This document shows positions 35,936-44,487 of a stretch of DNA of 64,000 bases, piece by piece (within the stretch, counting starts at the first letter, position 1; the number at the start of each line of letters is the position of its first letter). Where the stretch lies: the NCBI GenBank assembly GCA_964372095.1, contig CAYJPV010000024.1, forward strand, positions 29,816 to 93,815, read 5' to 3'. The stretch is from CAYJPV01 sp964372095 (GTDB taxonomy: Bacteria; Acidobacteriota; Vicinamibacteria; Vicinamibacterales; JAKQTR01). Under the pieces are notes generated by a model that worked only from the letters and a program-made list of their open reading frames with translations, had not been told where the DNA came from and ran no database searches. The translations under genes and the position numbers were made by a program.

Positions 35936-36817
35936 TCAGGTGAGCGTGATGGTGGTCGTCATCGTGTGCCGCCCGCCGGGGGGCAGGGTCACCGCATTAT
36001 CAGCGGCATTCGCCGTCTCGATACAGATCATGCCGGGCCACTCGTCATCGCCGAAGTCCGGCATCGCCCGGCTTTTCGCGACCCAGGGATTCCATACAAC
36101 GCTGCCCTGCGAACCGTCCTTGGCGACGCTGATGCGACGGTTGAATCCCGGGTCCGTGAGCGTGACCGTCGCGTCGGTGTTGAGGTAGAGACGGTCTGTC
36201 TCGGCGCCAATCGTGATGACGGGATCGTCCTGCGCCTTGCGTGTCGCACCGTCGGTCTTGTCGATGAACGTCGCGCCGGCCAGCCCTTCGACTCGTGCTT
36301 GCCGAACGTCGCTGACAGCGAAATACGTGTGAAGCGCCTCTTCGAAGGACAGCGGCGCCCCGCTGGCGTTGGTGACCGTCAGTGCCATCGATAACGTCTG
36401 TCCCAGCCGCAGCGTGTAGATCAGGATGAAGTCCTGGGGCACGAACGTGCGGCTGCTCGCATCCGATGCGAGCGTCAACTGGACGACCATCGTCCCATCG
36501 GGCTCGGCTTCCATGCGGTCGAGCGTCCACATCGCGATGCGAGCCACGCCGTGGGCCGGAGCCGCCGGGGCGTCGGCCTTGGGGCCGAACCACGGGAAGC
36601 AGATGGGCACACCTCCGCGAATCGGCGCGCCGGGCTCGAACCGGCTTGCCTGGCTCATCCACAGGACCGGGTGCGGTTCGCTGCGAGGCTGCCAGCGGCA
36701 CAGGTGCGCGCCGTGGAGGTACAGTTCCGCGCTGCAGCGATCCGTCGACACGGTCAGGCGGGGCAGGCCGCCGAGTCCTTCATCGAGGCTGATGCCGGAA
36801 GGCAGGTCTACGTTCAT
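35936..36817 (-). CDS. D-hexose-6-phosphate mutarotase
   Basis: 293-residue galactose-mutarotase-fold protein that interconverts alpha and beta anomers of glucose 6-phosphate. Visible family motifs are GGLPRLTVSTDRC near the N-terminus, GAHLCRWQPR, FEPGAPIRGGVPICFPWFG (substrate loop) and AHGVARIAMW (His). The start at 36817 (MNVDLPSGISLDE) is chosen by family alignment. The stop of the downstream esterase-like gene is only 4 bases upstream, so the two form an operon with the esterase first. Confidence 0.92.
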   Translation of the reverse strand: MNVDLPSGISLDEGLGGLPRLTVSTDRCSAELYLHGAHLCRWQPRSEPHPVLWMSQASRFEPGAPIRGGVPICFPWFGPKADAPAAPAHGVARIAMWTLDRMEAEPDGTMVVQLTLASDASSRTFVPQDFILIYTLRLGQTLSMALTVTNASGAPLSFEEALHTYFAVSDVRQARVEGLAGATFIDKTDGATRKAQDDPVITIGAETDRLYLNTDATVTLTDPGFNRRISVAKDGSQGSVVWNPWVAKSRAMPDFGDDEWPGMICIETANAADNAVTLPPGGRHTMTTTITLT

Positions 36818-36821
36818 GGGC

Positions 36822-37769
36822 CTAGTGTAGTGGATTGGCGGGCAGCAGCGAGCGCAACCAGAGCCGGAGCGCAGCCGTCCACGAGGCGACGTGCGGGTTG
36901 TCGAGGCCAAGGCCGAAGCCATGGCCGCCTTCGGACAACACGTGCAACTCGACGGAGACCTTCTGCTGACGGAGTGCCCGGTACATCAGCAGCGCGTTCT
37001 CCACCGGGACGCCCTTGTCGTTGTCGGCGTGTACGATGAAGGTCGGTGGCGTGTCGTGCTTCACGTGCAACTCGGCCGAGTACTGCCTGACGAGTTCAGG
37101 GCCCGGGGCGTCTCCCAGCAGCGCCCGTCTCGAGCCCGCGTGCACGGCGGCATCCACGAACGAGATGACCGGATACATCAGAATCATGAAGTCGGGACGC
37201 GATCGTTCCCGTTCGACTGCGTCCGCCGCCGCCGGATCGCCGGCATCGAACTGCGTGCCGAGCGTGGCCGCCAGATGGCCGCCGGCCGAGAAGCCCATGA
37301 TGCCGATGCGTGCGGGGTCGATGTGCCACTCGGCCGCATGCGCGCGGGCGAGGCGCATGGCGCGTTTCGCGTCCAGCAGCGGCGTCTTGTGCGGCTCGAC
37401 TGAGCTGTTGGCCGACGGCAGGCGGTACTTGAGGACGATGCCCGCCACACCGATGGAGTTGAGGTACCGGGCAATGTCCGTGCCTTCGTAGTCGTACGCC
37501 AGCCCGCCGTAGCCCCCCCCGGGGCAGATGACCACGGCCTGTCCCGTGGCGAACTTCCTGGTCGGCAAGTAGACCGCGATGTCCGGCACCTGCACCCGGG
37601 TCACCCATGTAATCTCCCGGTGTTCGACCTGCTCCGTGACCGTCGTTGGCCTGGCGTTCGGTGGTGTGCCAGGGTACAACGGCACGCGGTGGTCCTGGGC
37701 CGAAAGGGACGCGCTGGCTGCCAACACCAGTGCGGCCGCCACCAAGTTGCGCGCGCACGTCATGGACAT
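36822..37769 (-). CDS. Secreted alpha/beta-hydrolase, acetylesterase-like
   Basis: 315 residues. A signal peptide (about 1-24, LAASASLSAQ) precedes the hydrolase. The oxyanion loop is ICPGGGYGGL, the nucleophile is Ser161 in MGFSAGGHLAA, and the catalytic His lies in EGGHGFGLGL near the C-terminus. It resembles bacterial xylan and pectin acetylesterases, which remove acetyl groups from plant polysaccharides. The ATG at 37769 is chosen because GAGGAG lies seven bases upstream. It is followed by the mutarotase, 4 bases away, and together they fit a sugar-use role. Confidence 0.9.
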   Translation of the reverse strand: MSMTCARNLVAAALVLAASASLSAQDHRVPLYPGTPPNARPTTVTEQVEHREITWVTRVQVPDIAVYLPTRKFATGQAVVICPGGGYGGLAYDYEGTDIARYLNSIGVAGIVLKYRLPSANSSVEPHKTPLLDAKRAMRLARAHAAEWHIDPARIGIMGFSAGGHLAATLGTQFDAGDPAAADAVERERSRPDFMILMYPVISFVDAAVHAGSRRALLGDAPGPELVRQYSAELHVKHDTPPTFIVHADNDKGVPVENALLMYRALRQQKVSVELHVLSEGGHGFGLGLDNPHVASWTAALRLWLRSLLPANPLH

Positions 37770-37953
37770 GGGTACTCCTCGCATGGGGTATCAACGAACG
37801 GGATCTGATTACGAGGGGCTGCCGCCGTCCCGCAGGACCCTGCCAGCTTACCGTCGGCGGTTGCGACGGGGAAGCCGGGTCGCTGCGTTATGGTATACGT
37901 TCTCTGGTCGGATTCGACGGCCTTGGTGACAGCAAAGCGGAGGGAGGCGCCGG

Positions 37954-38463
37954 GTGGCGATCATGGGAGGCGGCGACGCGGCGCGCCTGCGGGCCCGGGT
38001 GGACGCCTACCTGCGCGCGCATCACACCATGACCGTGGCCACGAGCGCGCCGGCCGGCAACGCGCCGCACGCCGCGCACGTGTTCTATGCCGTCGGCGAC
38101 GGACTGCGCCTGGTCTTTCTCAGTCAGCCAGGCAGCGTCCACGGGCAGCACATCGGGGAACAGGCCGCGGTGGCCGTCACGGTCAGCGAAGAGTACGACG
38201 CGTGGGAGAAGATCCAGGGTGTTCAGTTGTGGGGGAGAGCCCGGCGTCTGCGTGGTGCGGCCAGGGCCAGTGCACTGGCCCTGTACGTCAGGCGTTTTCC
38301 TTTCGTTCGCGATCTGCTGCGCTCGCCTGCGCACGCGGCGAAGGCACGCGGCATCGGTGTCTACGAAGTTGAGCCTGAACGAGCGGCGTTTACGGACAAT
38401 ACAGTCGGCGTCTTCGGTCGCGAGTTGCTGGATCTGACCGACCTGACCGGTCCGCTCCCTTGA
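37954..38463 (+). CDS. PPOX/FMN-binding split-barrel family protein
   Basis: 169 residues of the pyridoxamine-phosphate-oxidase-like fold: a beta-strand series (MTVATSAPAGNAPHAAHVFY) and the FMN-facing loop LVFLSQPGSVHGQHIGE. Later come AAVAVTVSEEYDAWEKIQGV and LWGRARRLRGAARA. Family members bind FMN or heme and act in redox reactions; the substrate is unknown. Start is GTG (GTGGCGATCATG). It is divergent from the esterase and separated from the next gene by 66 bases. Confidence 0.85.
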   Translation: MAIMGGGDAARLRARVDAYLRAHHTMTVATSAPAGNAPHAAHVFYAVGDGLRLVFLSQPGSVHGQHIGEQAAVAVTVSEEYDAWEKIQGVQLWGRARRLRGAARASALALYVRRFPFVRDLLRSPAHAAKARGIGVYEVEPERAAFTDNTVGVFGRELLDLTDLTGPLP

Positions 38464-38529
38464 CGGTCGCCGGCGCGAAGCGTAACTTACCGGGACGGAC
38501 TGCACCGAACTCTTCCAAGGATTCCCGCC

Positions 38530-39543
38530 ATGCGCCATCGAGGACTGTTTCACGTGTTCATCCTGTGCCTCACCGTCGTCGCCGCCTCTGCGGGAGTTGT
38601 TGCGGCCGCCCGTCTCGTCCCGGCCTCTGCGGTCGTTGAGGCCGGACAAGCGCCGGCGCAGACTCCGGCTCGAGCCTCCATCGTCGGCCGCTGGGACCTG
38701 ACGGTTCAGGGTCCGAAAGGTGCCTATCCGTCCTGGCTCGAGGTGACGCTCTCAGGGACGAGGACGCTGGTTGGGCGTTTCGTGGGCGGGGGCGGCAGCG
38801 CCCGGCCGATCTCGCGTGTGGACTTCAGCGACGGATCCCTGCACTTCGCCATCCCGCCGCAGTGGGAGAAAGAGACGTCCGATCTTGTCGTGGACGCCGT
38901 GCTGACCGGCGACGTGCTCGAGGGCACCCTGGTCACGCCTGCGGGAGAGCGGCACCGCCTCACGGGCCGCCGGGCGCCGTCGCTGCGCCGCAGCAGCGCG
39001 CCCGTGTGGGGGGAGCCCGTGTCCCTCTTCAACGGCACGGACCTGACGGGCTGGACCACATTCGGCGGGACGAGCCAATGGACGGCGGAGGCCGGCATCC
39101 TCAAGAACGCCAAGAGCGGCGCCAACCTCGTGACCACCGGGAAGTACACCGACTTCAAGCTGCACGTCGAAGTGAACTGCCCGAAAGGCAGCAACAGTGG
39201 CATCTACCTGCGCGGCCGGTATGAGGTGCAGGTGGAGGACGCCACCAACCCCGAGCCACGGTACCTGGACCTGGGAGCGATCTACGGGTTCCTGGTGCCC
39301 AACGAAAACGCGAGCAATGGGCCGGGTACGTGGCAGACGTTCGACATCACCCTCGTCGGCCGCCGCGTGACCGTGGTGCTCAATGGCAAGACGATCATCT
39401 GCGACCAGACCATTCCCGGTATCACGGGCGGCGCGCTCGATAGCGACGAAGGCGCTCCGGGTCCCATCTTCCTGCAGGGTGATCACGGAGCCGTGCAGTA
39501 CCGGAACCTCCGCATCACGCCAGCGGTGAATGCCGCGAAGTAA
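38530..39543 (+). CDS. Secreted DUF1080 protein (3-keto-disaccharide hydrolase-like)
   Basis: 337 residues with a signal peptide (residues 1-26). A first unassigned beta domain (about 50-145) is followed by the DUF1080 jelly-roll: SLFNGTDLTGWTTFGG, GSNSGIYLRGRYEVQVED and TWQTFDITLVGRRVTVVLNG. DUF1080 proteins hydrolyse 3-keto-glucosides or bind glycans, and are numerous in Acidobacteriota and Planctomycetota. AAGGA precedes the start. It is followed by non-coding DNA. Confidence 0.88.
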   Translation: MRHRGLFHVFILCLTVVAASAGVVAAARLVPASAVVEAGQAPAQTPARASIVGRWDLTVQGPKGAYPSWLEVTLSGTRTLVGRFVGGGGSARPISRVDFSDGSLHFAIPPQWEKETSDLVVDAVLTGDVLEGTLVTPAGERHRLTGRRAPSLRRSSAPVWGEPVSLFNGTDLTGWTTFGGTSQWTAEAGILKNAKSGANLVTTGKYTDFKLHVEVNCPKGSNSGIYLRGRYEVQVEDATNPEPRYLDLGAIYGFLVPNENASNGPGTWQTFDITLVGRRVTVVLNGKTIICDQTIPGITGGALDSDEGAPGPIFLQGDHGAVQYRNLRITPAVNAAK

Positions 39544-39837
39544 CCGGGGCTTGGTCTGCCGCCTTTGCCAGGGCTTCGGTGCGCCAGAACCCCGTCAGAT
39601 CCCATTGCGCACGGGCCTGGGACAAGGTTCGGAATGTTCCCGAGAGCTTCCATTGTCCTTCCCGGCGGGGTCCCGGCGCACGGCAGCCGTCCGATCTTCG
39701 TCCAACGAGACGAACAGGGCTGCGGGCCTTGACGCGGTCCGAGTTGACGTGCCGCGCCATCGGCGGCCGCGCTTCTGGCGGACGGACGGATGGCGGCTGC
39801 GCGCCGGCCCGCCCCTCTGCGGGAGACACGGACGGAG
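39544..39837. other. Intergenic stretch with a possible decayed gene
   Basis: No intact gene is seen. On the minus strand an open frame includes WKLSGTFRTLSQARAQWDLT (about 39585-39645), which is protein-like in composition but has no recognised family, no ribosome-binding site and a low-complexity start. It may be a remnant. It marks the left edge of the accessory region next to the toxin-antitoxin pair. Confidence 0.25.
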
Positions 39838-40215
39838 CTAGGCGACGCGCAGACGGTCCCTATCCGAGTACGGGTCAATCTCGACGAGGATCCGCTTGAC
39901 GGTCACGGTCGGCGTCTTCCGACGGCCGTGTGGCGTCATCCTCACGAAGCCAGCCGCCTCCAGTTTCGCCAGAGTGCGGGTGAGGTTCGGTTGCGAACGT
40001 CCCGTCATCTGGGCCAGCTCCGCCACCGACTGCGGCTTCTGATCGCGAATCACGGTCAGCAGCCGACGGTTATCGGGCGTGAGCAGTCTGACGATGGCCT
40101 CGACCGAGTTGAAACTCGGTTCACTGGCATCAGTGGGCGCCGACCGCTCGCCTCGCGCCACGGCCTTCATCTCCTCGCGCAATGACTGAAGGCTCTGTAC
40201 CTTCGTATGCTTCAC
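39838..40215 (-). CDS. HVO_A0114-like HTH antitoxin
   Basis: 125-residue winged-helix protein. The helix-turn-helix is SVAELAQMTGRSQPNLTRTL, followed by a wing (AAGFVRMTPHGRRKTPTVTV). An N-terminal tail without a defined fold probably binds the partner. It matches the HVO_A0114/MarR-like group of small DNA-binding proteins that sit beside DUF6516 proteins. Its ATG overlaps the stop of the partner gene by four bases. It likely represses the pair by binding the palindrome at 40622-40641. Confidence 0.8.
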   Translation of the reverse strand: MKHTKVQSLQSLREEMKAVARGERSAPTDASEPSFNSVEAIVRLLTPDNRRLLTVIRDQKPQSVAELAQMTGRSQPNLTRTLAKLEAAGFVRMTPHGRRKTPTVTVKRILVEIDPYSDRDRLRVA

Positions 40216-40622
40216 TTGGTTCTCCGTGTATCTTCCTCGCTCACGACGGTCATTCCGACCCCACGCTCGAGTAGCACTCGCTCAACCTCATCGAAGAAGT
40301 CATCGAGCAAACTCTCGGCATCCCGGAATCGATATGGTCGTCCTGCATCGTCCTCAGTGCGATGCCAGTGGTCACTCGCCGTCTTCCGCCTATTCACACT
40401 CAACGTTCTATCCGGTGGCCGGTGAGCGTTGTCGAAGCCAATCAGTCTGGTGCCGTCTGGATCGTGCAGCGTGAACGAGTAGTTCAAGCCATGCGGTCGC
40501 TTTGCGCTCGGCTCGACACGCGTCATCTCGAACCTGATCCAATAGCCTCGTTCGAGGTGATGGACTCGGCCATCGAATGCCAGCAAGAACGCCAGGCCGT
40601 GTTGGTCCGCTCGTTCTTTCAT
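40212..40622 (-). CDS. DUF6516 family toxin-like protein
   Basis: 136 residues with the DUF6516 pattern: GYWIRFEMTRVEPSAKRPHG, GLNYSFTLHDPDGTRLIGFD and a conserved HWHRTEDD stretch. DUF6516 proteins are annotated as toxin components paired with an HVO_A0114-like repressor. Here the toxin comes first and the antitoxin second, with overlapping ATGA. The ATG at 40622 overlaps the operator palindrome and has no Shine-Dalgarno, so the true start may lie further in or the mRNA may be leaderless. GC content drops compared with flanking genes, in keeping with transfer. Confidence 0.78.
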   Translation of the reverse strand: MKERADQHGLAFLLAFDGRVHHLERGYWIRFEMTRVEPSAKRPHGLNYSFTLHDPDGTRLIGFDNAHRPPDRTLSVNRRKTASDHWHRTEDDAGRPYRFRDAESLLDDFFDEVERVLLERGVGMTVVSEEDTRRTK

Positions 40623-40641
40623 ATCATATCATGATGTGATA
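40622..40641. promoter_or_regulatory. Operator-like palindrome of the toxin-antitoxin pair
   Basis: TATCATATCATGATGTGATA is a 20-bp inverted repeat with a single mismatched pair and an ATCATGAT core. It overlaps the toxin start codon, the place where a self-repressing antitoxin would bind. It is unusually AT-rich for this genome. Confidence 0.55.
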
Positions 40642-40894
40642 TTTAACGGATGGCCGACCGGCCGGGCAGAACCGGGTCAGCGTCGGAGGAGTCCAGCCGT
40701 GCATCTGTTCGACGACGATGCCATCGTCCTCGGAGGACCGTCAACGACATTTCAGCGACGGCAGGCTCTCTTGCGGAACTCGGCTTGTGTTGCGGCCAAC
40801 TGGTCGATGCGGCGGCAAGGTCCACCACCCGAAGGAGGTGAAATGCGATGAAATTCTGAAACCGGCAACTGGAACCGAGCGACTCTTGGGGGAA
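40642..40894. other. Non-coding stretch with a stranded ribosome-binding site
   Basis: No intact gene. A strong AGGAGGTGAAATGCG signal near 40835 leads only to two- and three-codon frames before a stop (ATG AAA TTC TGA near 40849). This looks like the 5' remnant of a gene cut off by the repeat block that begins at 40895. Confidence 0.35.
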
Positions 40895-41033
40895 GTGGCT
40901 CCTCATCCGCCGTCGCGCTCGGTCGGATGGGTCAATGCCTCCCGTCGCGCTATGGCGGGATCTCGTCGCCAATCCGGTGTGGGCAGAACGGAGTGTCGGG
41001 AAGGATTGGCTCCTCAGGTAGGACTCGAACCTA
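40895..41033. repeat. tRNA-bounded repeat unit, copy A
   Basis: This 139-bp unit begins with GTGGCTCCTCA (acceptor end of tRNA-Asn), holds a GC-rich segment with GTCGGATGGGTCAATGCCTC, and ends with the 27 bases of the tRNA 3' end. Copy B at 41213-41354 is nearly the same. A partial third copy runs from 41034 to about 41086. Confidence 0.8.
41007..41033 (-). other. Detached 27-nt copy of the tRNA-Asn 3' end
   Basis: 27 bases identical to 41328-41354: the acceptor strand including CCA, plus the T-arm. The copy lacks the rest of the tRNA. Copies of tRNA 3' ends mark attachment sites of integrated elements, and the tRNA 3' end faces this side. Confidence 0.75.
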
Positions 41034-41148
41034 TCCGCCGTCGCGCTCGGTCGGATGGGTCAATCCCTCCCGTCGCGCTACGGCGGACCCGCCATAGCGC
41101 GCCGAGCACCGACAGCCACGCGGAGGCGAGCGACGGCGGGCAACCCTC

Positions 41149-41174
41149 GTGTCGGACACGTTCGAGTCCGACAC
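41149..41174. other. Hairpin between repeat copies
   Basis: GTGTCGGAC at 41149-41157 and GTCCGACAC at 41166-41174 pair perfectly over an 8-base loop. It sits in the spacer between copies A and B. Confidence 0.5.
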
Positions 41175-41212
41175 TCGGAGCCATCTTCGAGTTGGAAGCC
41201 GGGGTGAAGAGT

Positions 41213-41403
<191 letters not shown>

Positions 41404-41483
41404 CACTGGCAGCAGGCAGCGTTCGTCCCGAACACCGCGAACTGGTATTGTAGCTGGAACCGTCCGGCACGGTCAACGCACTC

Positions 41484-43445
41484 ATGGCCACCGACCTCTT
41501 CATCGTCATCGCCGCAGGTTTCTGTGGAGGCGTCCTGGCGCGTCTCGCGCGCCAGCCTCTCGTCCTCGGCTATCTGGTGGCCGGGATCGTGGTCGGTCCG
41601 CACACCGGCGGCATTTCCGTCGGCGACCCGCAGAACCTCGAGCGCCTGGCCGAGATCGGCGCAACTCTGCTGCTGTTCGGTCTGGGCCTCGAACTGTCCC
41701 TGAAAGACCTGGCTCCCGTCCGTCGCGTGGCCCTGATCGGTACGCCCATTCAGATCGCCGTGACCATGGCGGTGATCGGGCCATTCGGCGCGTGGCTGGG
41801 GCTGACCTGGATCGAAGCCGTCTGGCTGGGGGCCCTGGCCGCGTTGTCGAGCACCCTGGTGGTGCTCAAGGCGCTCCAGGCGCAGGGGCGCATGGGCACG
41901 TTGTCGAGCCGCGTGATGCTGGGCATGCTCGTGGCGCAGGATCTCGCCTTCATTCCCCTCATGGTCGTCCTGCCCCGCCTGGGCAGCAGCGATGCCGGCG
42001 GCGCGGAGGCCGTCATGGCGGTCCTGAAGGCCATCGCATTGTTGACGGCCCTCCTCGTCGTTGGGATGCGTGTGATCCCGAAACTGGTGGCGTGGGTCGC
42101 CCGGTCTGGCTCGAGCGAATTGTTCCTGCTCGTGACGATGGGGCTGGCACTGGGGATTGGGTATGTGACGCACTGGTTCGGCGTGTCGTCGGCGGTCGGA
42201 GCGTTCGTCGCTGGCCTGGTCCTGAGCGAGTCGGACTACAGCCACCAGGCGTTGAGCGACATCATCCCGCTGCGTGACGTCTTCAGCCTGCTGTTTTTCG
42301 CGTCCGTGGGCATGCTCCTGGACCCGACGCAGGTCCTCGGCCAATGGCGCGGCATCCTTCTGACGGTGGCGGTTGTCAGCATCGCCAAGGGAGCCATCTT
42401 CGCCGGCGTGACGCGCGCGTTCGGCTACCGCAACGTCGTGCCCCTGGCCAGTGGTCTGGCGCTGTTCGGCATCGGCGAGTTCTCGTTCGTGCTCGCCCGC
42501 GCCGGGTTCGATGCGGGAGCGATCTCCGGCAGCCTGTACGCCCTCGTGCTGAACACCGCGATCATTACGATGGTGTTGACGCCCATGGTGTCGGGGCTCA
42601 CGACGCCCGTCTATGCCTGGGTCAGTCGCCGGCGCGCGGGTGAGCCGGTGCAGACCATGAACCTCCCGGACACCGCGCTCGCGGGCCACATCATCGTGGC
42701 GGGCGCCGGCCGTGTCGGGTATCGCATCGCGGACGTCCTGCGGGAACTGCAACTGCCCTTCGTGATGATCGAACTCGACCATCGACGGATCGACCAGGCC
42801 AGGGAACGGGGGCTGCCCATCATCTTCGGCGACGCCGCCCAGCCCGTGGTGCTCGAGGCCGCCGGCGTTGGACGCGCGCGTCTTCTGCTGGTCACCACAC
42901 CGGTGCTGGGCGTGTCGAAGGCGGTGATCGAACACGCGAGGCGGCTGAACCCGGACGTCCGTGTGGTGGTGCGCGCGGAGAGCGCCGAAGCCATGACCGT
43001 GTTCCACGACATGGATGTGGCCGAGGTCGTGCAGCCTGAGCTTGAGGCGAGCATCGAGATGACGCGCCAGGCTCTGGTGCATCTCCGCATGTCGGCACTC
43101 GACATCGTCCACCTGACCGATCGGTTGCGCGCGGACCAGTACGCACCGGTGTCCGGCCAGGTGGGTCACGAGTACGCCGAGGTGGCCACCCTGGGCGCTG
43201 CCGCCCGGCACCTGGACCTGCGGTGGGTGCGGATCCAGGCCGGAAGCCGGCTGGCCGGCCGGACGATTGCCGAGTCCGCAGTGCGGACGTTGCTCGGTGT
43301 CACGATCGTGGGGGTGGTGAGTGGAGAGCAGTTCCTGGCGAACCCCGGCGCCGAACGGGTGCTGGCCGCAGGCGATCTCGTCGCCGTCGTGGGCGACCAG
43401 GCGCACGTCGACGAGTTCGATGTCGCCGCCGCCGGGCACCCGTGA
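41484..43445 (+). CDS. Kef-type cation:proton antiporter with TrkA-N/TrkA-C domains
   Basis: 653 residues. The N-terminal half (about 1-385) is a CPA2 Na+/K+:H+ antiporter domain with GYLVAGIVVGPHTGG and LLFGLGLELSLKDL. A TrkA-N Rossmann domain follows (HIIVAGAGRVGYRIADVL, then FVMIELDHRRIDQARERGLP). A C-terminal TrkA-C domain begins near residue 560. It exchanges K+ or Na+ for protons and is gated by the nucleotide-binding domain. No ribosome-binding site is clear; TATTGT at 41446 may be a -10 box. Confidence 0.93.
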   Translation: MATDLFIVIAAGFCGGVLARLARQPLVLGYLVAGIVVGPHTGGISVGDPQNLERLAEIGATLLLFGLGLELSLKDLAPVRRVALIGTPIQIAVTMAVIGPFGAWLGLTWIEAVWLGALAALSSTLVVLKALQAQGRMGTLSSRVMLGMLVAQDLAFIPLMVVLPRLGSSDAGGAEAVMAVLKAIALLTALLVVGMRVIPKLVAWVARSGSSELFLLVTMGLALGIGYVTHWFGVSSAVGAFVAGLVLSESDYSHQALSDIIPLRDVFSLLFFASVGMLLDPTQVLGQWRGILLTVAVVSIAKGAIFAGVTRAFGYRNVVPLASGLALFGIGEFSFVLARAGFDAGAISGSLYALVLNTAIITMVLTPMVSGLTTPVYAWVSRRRAGEPVQTMNLPDTALAGHIIVAGAGRVGYRIADVLRELQLPFVMIELDHRRIDQARERGLPIIFGDAAQPVVLEAAGVGRARLLLVTTPVLGVSKAVIEHARRLNPDVRVVVRAESAEAMTVFHDMDVAEVVQPELEASIEMTRQALVHLRMSALDIVHLTDRLRADQYAPVSGQVGHEYAEVATLGAAARHLDLRWVRIQAGSRLAGRTIAESAVRTLLGVTIVGVVSGEQFLANPGAERVLAAGDLVAVVGDQAHVDEFDVAAAGHP

Positions 43446-43470
43446 CGCCGGCGGGAGGCCGAATCCCCGT

Positions 43471-44382
43471 CTACGGCCGCTGCCAGCGTTGCCACTCGGC
43501 GCCAGGGCGGTCCACGCGGAACTGCACGAGGCGCCGGTGCTCGACCTCGGTCACGTACGCGGTGCGGCCGTCGGGCCCGCCGAAACAGATGTTGCTGGGC
43601 TTTTTGCCCAGCACGTCGATTTCCTGAAGCACCGTGCCGGCGGGTGACCACTTGACCACCGTGCCCTTGTCGTACCGCGTGACGTACAGGTTGCCGTCGA
43701 CGTCGCACCGCATGCCGTCGAACCCGAAGTCGTCAACGCGTGCGAACGGCTGCTTGTCTCCCAGCGAGCCGTCCGGTGCGATCGCGAACGACCAGATGGT
43801 GCGCTGCACGCTCTCGTTGACGTAGAGCCGGCGCCCGTCCGGGCTGACCTCGATGCCATTGGTCGTGCCCATCGCTTCGGCGGCCAGGGTGACCCGCCCT
43901 GCCCGATCGATGCGCCAGACCTGTCCCGTGCCGTCCTTCCAGTTAGGATCACTGGCGTAGATCGTGCCGTCCGGCGCGATCGCCACGTCGTTCGGCTGGT
44001 TCATGCGGGGCTCGTGGGCGAACACACTGATGGTCCGCGTCGCCATGTCCACGGCGAGGATGTTGTGCCCGACGTAGTCGGCCACGTACATGCGGCCGGC
44101 ACGGTCGAACCGGATGCCGTTGCCGATACTCGAACCTGGCAACGTGACGAACACCTCGCCAGCCCCGTTCGGCGAGATCCGCCCGATGGTGTGCTGCCGC
44201 TCGAAGTTCACGGCGTAGACGTGGCCGGCGGCGTCAACCGCCGGACCCTCGATGCCGGCCGTGAAGCTGCCCTCGGCGGTCAGGGGGCTGGCGACGAAGG
44301 GAGGCGGGGCACCCTGCGCGCCGAACGACGCGACAGCGGCGCACGAACACAAAAGCGGCAGACCGATCTTCGGTGAGAGCAT
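43471..44382 (-). CDS. SMP-30/gluconolactonase/LRE family protein
   Basis: 303 residues: signal peptide (residues 1-22, LLCSCAAVASFGAQG) and a six-bladed beta-propeller. The divalent-metal ligands fit the family: Glu in GIEGPAVDAAG, Asn in QPNDVAIAPDG and TTNGIEVSPDG, and Asp in GFDGMRCDVDGN. Family enzymes hydrolyse sugar lactones or esters, with gluconolactonase the best known; the substrate here is unknown. There is no Shine-Dalgarno, only AGTATA and a run of G before the ATG, which suggests a leaderless mRNA. Confidence 0.9.
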   Translation of the reverse strand: MLSPKIGLPLLCSCAAVASFGAQGAPPPFVASPLTAEGSFTAGIEGPAVDAAGHVYAVNFERQHTIGRISPNGAGEVFVTLPGSSIGNGIRFDRAGRMYVADYVGHNILAVDMATRTISVFAHEPRMNQPNDVAIAPDGTIYASDPNWKDGTGQVWRIDRAGRVTLAAEAMGTTNGIEVSPDGRRLYVNESVQRTIWSFAIAPDGSLGDKQPFARVDDFGFDGMRCDVDGNLYVTRYDKGTVVKWSPAGTVLQEIDVLGKKPSNICFGGPDGRTAYVTEVEHRRLVQFRVDRPGAEWQRWQRP

Positions 44383-44388
44383 GGGGGG

Positions 44389-44394
44389 AGTATA
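44389..44394 (-). promoter_or_regulatory. Candidate -10 box for a leaderless transcript
   Basis: On the minus strand TATACT is followed by six C residues and the ATG of the LRE gene at 44382. The same spacing is seen before the oxidoreductase (5249). No -35 element is evident. Confidence 0.4.
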
Positions 44395-44411
44395 CCGCTG
44401 CAGGGCAGACG

Positions 44412-44435
44412 GGCGTGGCGTCCGGCTTTAGCCGG
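44412..44435. repeat. REP-like palindrome, copy 2
   Basis: GGCGTGGCGTCCGGCTT then TAGCCGG matches 5210-5233 with a single mismatch. The stem TCCGGCT/AGCCGG is maintained. It lies between the LRE and isocitrate dehydrogenase genes. Confidence 0.6.
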
Positions 44436-44446
44436 GCGGGGCAGGC

Positions 44447-44483
44447 GGGGGGGGGGGGGCCCCCCCCCCCCGGCCCCCCCCCC
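44447..44483. other. Homopolymer G13 / C12 / C10 block
   Basis: Thirteen G, twelve C, then GG and ten C, ending 5 bases before the isocitrate dehydrogenase stop. It could fold into a G-C hairpin. It may instead reflect a sequencing or assembly error, since such long G and C runs are rare in sound genomes. Confidence 0.6.
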
Positions 44484-44487
44484 GCCG

